A DNA stretch of 64,000 bases, from contig NZ_JACIBY010000001.1 of assembly GCF_014195535.1 (NCBI RefSeq), forward strand, positions 747,748 to 811,747, read 5' to 3'. Source of the stretch: Runella defluvii. Lineage in GTDB: Bacteria; Bacteroidota; Bacteroidia; Cytophagales; Spirosomataceae. Position 1 is the first letter of the stretch. The number at the start of each line of letters is the position of its first letter. A model generated the notes under the pieces. It saw only the letters and a program-made list of their open reading frames with translations. It had not been told where the DNA came from and searched no databases. A program made the position numbers and the translations under genes. Below are positions 60,201 to 64,000 of this stretch, one piece after another.

Positions 60201-60650
60201 TCATCCAAGTACTTGTGCAGCATGGTTTTTGGTGTCGATTTTTGAAATGACTTCTTGAATCACACCTGCTTCGTCAATGATAAATGTTGTACGAATTGTG
60301 CCCATGTACTTGCGTCCGTAGAGCATCTTTTCACCCCAAACTCCGAAGGCTTCTACGATGTTGTGGTCAGGGTCGGCAAGGAGGGGAAAGGGCAAACTAT
60401 ACTTGTTAGCAAACTTTTTATGTGATTTTTCGTCATCGACACTCACGCCCAGCACTACAAAGCCTTTGGCGAGCAAGGCGTCATAGTTGTCGCGAAGACT
60501 GCAGGCTTGAGCGGTGCAGGCAGGGGTGCTATCTTTGGGATAAAAATAAATAACAATCTTTTTGCCGTGGAAATCAGAGAGTTTGATGGAGTTTCCGTCT
60601 TGGTCTTTGGCCTCAAACGAGGGCGCTTTGTCACCAACTTGAAGTGCCAT
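60201..60650 (-). CDS. bcp: Thioredoxin-dependent thiol peroxidase (Bcp/PrxQ)
   Basis: 149-residue peroxiredoxin that reduces hydrogen peroxide and organic hydroperoxides using thioredoxin. The peroxidatic cysteine lies in FYPKDSTPACTAQACSLRD (about 36-54), here C45, with the resolving cysteine five residues later (C50), the atypical 2-Cys arrangement of the BCP/PrxQ class. Standard length, cytoplasmic. It is convergent with nothing and divergent from purK. Confidence 0.95.
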   Translation of the reverse strand: MALQVGDKAPSFEAKDQDGNSIKLSDFHGKKIVIYFYPKDSTPACTAQACSLRDNYDALLAKGFVVLGVSVDDEKSHKKFANKYSLPFPLLADPDHNIVEAFGVWGEKMLYGRKYMGTIRTTFIIDEAGVIQEVISKIDTKNHAAQVLG

Positions 60651-60729
60651 GTCGTACTGCGTGAAGGGGTTATTCTCAGTTAGAATTGTTTTGAGGCTGC
60701 AAGATACTAATAATTGTGAAAGGAGTCTG

Positions 60730-60737
60730 TAACTTTG
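60730..60737 (+). promoter_or_regulatory. Candidate -7 box TAACTTTG upstream of purK
   Basis: Exact TAnnTTTG, but 170 bases before the GTG start, which would give a long leader with two or three tiny reading frames. Confidence 0.4.
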
Positions 60738-60907
60738 CCCCCAAACCCAAAATCAGGAGAAAGATGCCTTTCCCAAAAGACTGATGGTGAAAAAGGCTAT
60801 TTATGAATGCTTTGAGGTAACCAACCTCGATGAACTCGACACCTGAAACAGTGTACAGGGACGGGTAAAAAGAGAACAATTAACGGACAAAAAAATAACA
60901 AATAACA

Positions 60908-62041
60908 GTGTTTGATACTAACAAAAAAGTAGGCGTATTAGGTGGAGGGCAGCTTGGGCTTATGTTGTTGCAAGCCGCCATTGATTGGAACCTAAACGTA
61001 AAAATCATTGATGCCGCCGATGCGCCCTGTGCCCCCATCGCCCCTGAGTTTGTAGAAGGCTCGCTGCAAGACTACGAGGCAGTGTATCGCTTTGGTCAGG
61101 ATGTGGATGTGTTGACCATCGAAATCGAAAAGGTAAATGTGGACGCGCTCGAAGCCCTCGAAAGAGAAGGTAAAAAGGTGTTTCCGCAGCCGCATCTGAT
61201 TCGCTTGATTCAAGATAAGCGTACCCAAAAGCAGTTTTATCGTGAACATGGTTTGCCAACGGCCGATTTTATCCTCACAGATAATCGGGCTGACGTGGCC
61301 AATTACGTCGATTTCCTGCCTGCTTTCCACAAATTAGGTCGCGACGGCTACGATGGCAAAGGTGTTCAACGCATTGCCACGCCCGCCGATTTCGAGAAAG
61401 CTTTTGACGCTCCTGGGCTGTTGGAAAAAGCCGTGGATTTTGAGAAAGAATTGGCCGTAATTGTAGCGCGTAACGAAAAAGGCGAAATGGCCACTTTTCC
61501 AACGGTAGAAATGGTGTTTCATCCCGAAGCGAATTTGGTGGAGTATTTGTTTGCACCTGCCGAAATATCGACCGAGGTAGAACAACAAGCCGAAAGCCTC
61601 GCCAAAAAAACGGCCGAAGCGCTGGGCATCGTGGGATTGTTGGCCGTCGAAATGTTTTTGACCAAAGACGGTCAAGTACTTATCAACGAAGTAGCACCGC
61701 GCCCGCACAACAGTGGCCACCACACGATTCGGGCCAATGTAACCTCGCAGTTTGAACAACATTGGCGGGCGATTCTGAACTTGCCTTTGGGAGATACCAC
61801 GGCCTATACACCTGCGGCGATGGTCAACTTGCTGGGAGAGGAAGGACACACAGGGCCTGCCCATTACGAAGGCATGGACGAGGTGCTGGCCACCCACGGC
61901 GTTTTTCCGTTTTTGTACGGCAAAAAAATCACGAAACCTTTCCGCAAAATGGGACACATCACTGTGACAGACAATAGCCTAGAAAAGCTAAAAACAAAAG
62001 CGGAGTGGGTAAAAGGAGCTTTAAAAGTAGTAACAAAATAA
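60908..62041 (+). CDS. purK: 5-(carboxyamino)imidazole ribonucleotide synthase
   Basis: 377-residue ATP-grasp enzyme that carboxylates AIR with bicarbonate in de novo purine synthesis. The start is GTG 60908. VGVLGGGQLGLMLLQAAIDW (8-27) is the N-terminal PurK motif; ATP-grasp elements include FHKLGRDGYDGKGVQRI (about 141-157), EKELAVIVARNEKG and EVAPRPHNSGHHTIRA (about 260-275). Length fits the family. The partner mutase purE is not in the window. Confidence 0.95.
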   Translation: MFDTNKKVGVLGGGQLGLMLLQAAIDWNLNVKIIDAADAPCAPIAPEFVEGSLQDYEAVYRFGQDVDVLTIEIEKVNVDALEALEREGKKVFPQPHLIRLIQDKRTQKQFYREHGLPTADFILTDNRADVANYVDFLPAFHKLGRDGYDGKGVQRIATPADFEKAFDAPGLLEKAVDFEKELAVIVARNEKGEMATFPTVEMVFHPEANLVEYLFAPAEISTEVEQQAESLAKKTAEALGIVGLLAVEMFLTKDGQVLINEVAPRPHNSGHHTIRANVTSQFEQHWRAILNLPLGDTTAYTPAAMVNLLGEEGHTGPAHYEGMDEVLATHGVFPFLYGKKITKPFRKMGHITVTDNSLEKLKTKAEWVKGALKVVTK

Positions 62042-62163
62042 AGAACCAACCATCCCTTGGATGTGTTCTTGAGTTAGGAAGCTGTGTTGGCTTTCGATGT
62101 TCATAACGCCATTTAATTTATATGGAGCAAATAAGCCAGAAAAGGTAAGCTAGAACAACATTT

Positions 62164-62203
62164 CACTTGCCTTTTGCCAAACTTGCTTATTTGCTCGCTT
62201 CTT
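62164..62203. repeat. GCAAACTTGC-type dispersed repeat
   Basis: TTGCCTTTTGCCAAACTTGCTTATTTGCTCG lies in the gap between purK and the next gene; the same word family as at 10993-11040 and 33889-33920. Confidence 0.5.
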
Positions 62204-62211
62204 CTTCAACC

Positions 62212-63525
62212 ATGACTCCCAATCTTCCCAAAACCGAACTCAAACGCGTCGTGATTGTTGGCGCGGGTTTCGGTGGGCTTGTGCTTGCACGCAAGCTTTC
62301 GCAACGTTCAGATGTTCAAATAGTTCTTGTCGATAAAAACAACTACCACCAGTTCCAGCCCTTGTTTTATCAGGTGGCTATGGCAGGTTTGGAACCTAGT
62401 TCTATCTCGTTTCCGCTCAGAAAAGTGTTTCAGTCTAAAAAGAACGTTCACATTCGGGTGACGGACGTGAAGCACATCCATACCGAAACCAACGTCATTG
62501 AAACGGGTTTGGGAATGATTGAGTACGATTATTTGGTGTTGGCAACGGGGGCAGATACCAATTTCTTTGGGATGAAAAACATCATCGAAAATGCCATGCC
62601 GATGAAGTCGGTGAGTGAGGCATTGGCGATTCGAAATCGGATGTTGCAAAACTTTGAAGAAGCCCTCAGTACGCAATCGCTCGAAGAACGGCTGGGGTTG
62701 ATGAACGTGGTGATTGTGGGAGGAGGCCCAACGGGCGTAGAAATTGCGGGGACATTGGCCGAAATGAAACGGCATATTTTACCCAAAGATTATCCCGAAC
62801 TAAACTTCGATTCGATGCAAATTTACCTCTACGAATCGTCGCCTGCGGTGCTGGAGGTGATGTCAAAAGAGGCGTCGGTCAAAGCCAAAGAGTACCTTAC
62901 TGACTTGGGGGTTAACCTGCGTCTCGGAATGCGTATTACTGATTTTGACGGAAAATATGCGTACACCAACACGGGCGACCGCCTGCGTACCAACAACTTG
63001 ATTTGGGCGGCAGGGGTAAAAGCCAACGGCATCGACGGCATCCCAACGGAAGCCTACGGACGCGGTGGGCGCATCAAAGTCAACCGTTTTAACCAAGTTG
63101 AAGGGGTTACCAACGTCTTTGCCATTGGAGATTTGGCATTGATGACCGAAGAAAAATATCCCAATGGCCACCCACAATTGGCACAACCTGCCATGCAGCA
63201 AGGCGAATTGTTGGCCAAAAACTTTGTAAAACTGCTAAAAGGCCAAGAAATGCAGCCTTTTACGTACAAAGATTTAGGTTCGATGGCGACAGTCGGACGT
63301 AACTTGGCCGTGGTGGACTTGCCATTCTGGAAGTTTCAGGGCTTTTTTGCGTGGGTGACGTGGATGTTTGTGCACTTGATTTCGATTGTAGGAGTAAAAA
63401 ACCGCTTGTTGATTTTTATCAACTGGCTTTGGAATTATGTCACTTACGACCAATCGTTGCGCCTGATTATCAAACCAAAAATACTCAAAGAACGAGAAGA
63501 CGTTCCTGAAAAGGAAACGGTGTAA
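62212..63525 (+). CDS. NAD(P)/FAD-dependent oxidoreductase, type II NADH dehydrogenase-like
   Basis: 437-residue flavoprotein resembling NDH-2, the single-subunit respiratory NADH:quinone oxidoreductase that does not pump protons. FAD site: RVVIVGAGFGGLVLARKLSQ (about 11-30). NADH site: MNVVIVGGGPTGVEIAGTLAE (split at about 162-181). The second FAD motif is VTNVFAIGDLALM (about 297-309), and AQPAMQQGELLAKNF follows. Near the C-terminus KFQGFFAWVTWMFVHLISIV (about 374-395) is amphipathic-hydrophobic, a peripheral membrane anchor. I use ATG 62212; an earlier in-frame start at 62167 falls in an intergenic repeat. Confidence 0.9.
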   Translation: MTPNLPKTELKRVVIVGAGFGGLVLARKLSQRSDVQIVLVDKNNYHQFQPLFYQVAMAGLEPSSISFPLRKVFQSKKNVHIRVTDVKHIHTETNVIETGLGMIEYDYLVLATGADTNFFGMKNIIENAMPMKSVSEALAIRNRMLQNFEEALSTQSLEERLGLMNVVIVGGGPTGVEIAGTLAEMKRHILPKDYPELNFDSMQIYLYESSPAVLEVMSKEASVKAKEYLTDLGVNLRLGMRITDFDGKYAYTNTGDRLRTNNLIWAAGVKANGIDGIPTEAYGRGGRIKVNRFNQVEGVTNVFAIGDLALMTEEKYPNGHPQLAQPAMQQGELLAKNFVKLLKGQEMQPFTYKDLGSMATVGRNLAVVDLPFWKFQGFFAWVTWMFVHLISIVGVKNRLLIFINWLWNYVTYDQSLRLIIKPKILKEREDVPEKETV

Positions 63526-63609
63526 TTTGCCATTCTTCCCGTTTTTTTACGTTTCTTGTTCTCCCAAAACCATTCTTCCAAATCGAGAATAATCCGTGGA
63601 AGAAGCATG

Positions 63610-63617
63610 TACGTTTG
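63610..63617 (+). promoter_or_regulatory. Candidate -7 box TACGTTTG for the SPFH gene
   Basis: Exact TAnnTTTG 27 bases upstream of the ATG at 63645. No -33 support. Confidence 0.4.
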
Positions 63618-63644
63618 TGGTCTAATTTTTAACCTCAAACTACT

Positions 63645-64000
63645 ATGTTTCTGATAGTTATTGGTGCCATTGTTCTGATAGCAGGCTTTGCTATCAACAC
63701 CCCTGCGTTGGCTTTTGCCAAATTTTCTCGCCCTGTTAAAACAATAGGTGTTATTGTGATGGTTGTTGGTTTTCTTACGGCTTGTATCAAACAAATTGAC
63801 GCAGGAACGGTGGGAGTTCAATCTCTTTTTGGGAAAGTAAGTGATGGTATTCTAACAAGTGGGCTAAACTTTGTTAATCCCTTGGTAGAGGTAGAACCTA
63901 TCGACGTAAAAACCCAAAACTATACGATGTCGGCGGTGAGGGACGAGGGCGATAAAGAAGGCGACGATGCTATTCGAGTGTTGACTTCGGATGGATTGGA
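63645..64000 (+). CDS. SPFH/prohibitin-family membrane protein, 5' part (runs off window)
   Basis: The first 118 codons of a gene that continues beyond the window. There are two hydrophobic segments (about 1-20 and 28-45), then an SPFH-type start: QIDAGTVGVQSLFGKVSDGI (about 50-69) followed by GLNFVNPLVEVEPIDVKTQN and TMSAVRDEG, which match prohibitin/band-7 proteins. Such proteins form oligomeric rings in the membrane and organise lipids or proteases. The C-terminal coiled coil is not in view. Confidence 0.85.
   Translation, partial: MFLIVIGAIVLIAGFAINTPALAFAKFSRPVKTIGVIVMVVGFLTACIKQIDAGTVGVQSLFGKVSDGILTSGLNFVNPLVEVEPIDVKTQNYTMSAVRDEGDKEGDDAIRVLTSDGL

Noticed and set aside
1-64000. tRNA, rRNA, insertion sequences, integrases and prophage genes
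   Set aside because: I looked for cloverleaf-like intergenic sequences and for transposase or integrase proteins and saw none; a covariance-model search would be decisive for small RNAs.

Overview
The window looks like chromosome from an aerobic, Gram-negative Bacteroidota bacterium of the Cytophagales type (Runella, Dyadobacter and Spirosoma relatives are the closest fit by general impression; no search was possible). The reasons are: T9SS type A sorting domain on a secreted pectate lyase, a SusC-like/outer-membrane beta-barrel protein with a carboxypeptidase-regulatory domain, a BlaI/BlaR1 (M56) pair, CvfB, VF530, a split transketolase, and many upstream regions with the Bacteroidota -7 box TAnnTTTG rather than sigma70 boxes or strong Shine-Dalgarno sites. 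No rRNA, tRNA, insertion sequence, prophage or CRISPR array was recognised.

Layout. 1-0.9 kb: C-terminal end of an M1 aminopeptidase, closed by a 32-bp palindromic terminator. 1.05-4.1 kb: an AT-rich three-gene ABC-three-component (ABC-3C) conflict system: Mrr-like nuclease effector, small middle component and DUF2326 SMC-like ATPase, followed by the decayed remains of another gene. 4.55-8.8 kb: apparent operon of an unrecognised protein, a polytopic membrane protein and a 7TM-DISM receptor adenylate cyclase. 8.9-15.8 kb: sugar isomerase, radical SAM/SPASM protein, YiaK-type dehydrogenase, PhyH dioxygenase and a secreted M14 peptidase, with two tandem-repeat arrays between them. 15.9-18.6 kb: BlaI repressor and BlaR1-like sensor protease. 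18.8-29.2 kb: M20 hydrolase, CvfB, M23 peptidase, DUF1080 protein, putative porin, TonB-linked barrel and dienelactone hydrolase.

29.3-42.5 kb is mostly housekeeping: topA, MarR, OmpA-like protein, methyltransferase, apaG, ung, MlaE permease, pyruvate dehydrogenase E1 alpha, recF, VF530, an ABC exporter and a DoxX-like membrane protein. 42.6-56.5 kb has plant-polysaccharide functions: a membrane-spanning CBM9-AraC regulator directly upstream of a T9SS-secreted pectate lyase, and later an M14 peptidase and a Tat-exported GH78 alpha-L-rhamnosidase. Between them lie a RecB/AddA-like helicase-nuclease and a recent tandem array of four paralogous lipoproteins plus a truncated fifth copy. 56.6-64 kb: ECF sigma operon, split transketolase, Bcp peroxiredoxin, purK, type II NADH dehydrogenase-like protein and the start of an SPFH/prohibitin protein.

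The intergenic spaces carry several dispersed repeat families: hairpins with the core GGTTG-NNNN-CAACC (at 12.9, 21.5, 28.2 and 35.9 kb), GCAAACTTGCCC-type repeats (10.9, 33.9 and 62.2 kb), and an ACTCGACCCTCGACA-type repeat that also sits in frame inside the helicase gene. The most interesting items are the ABC-3C system, the lipoprotein array, the CBM9-AraC/pectate-lyase pair, the in-frame repeat in the helicase, and the 67-bp five-copy double-hairpin array.
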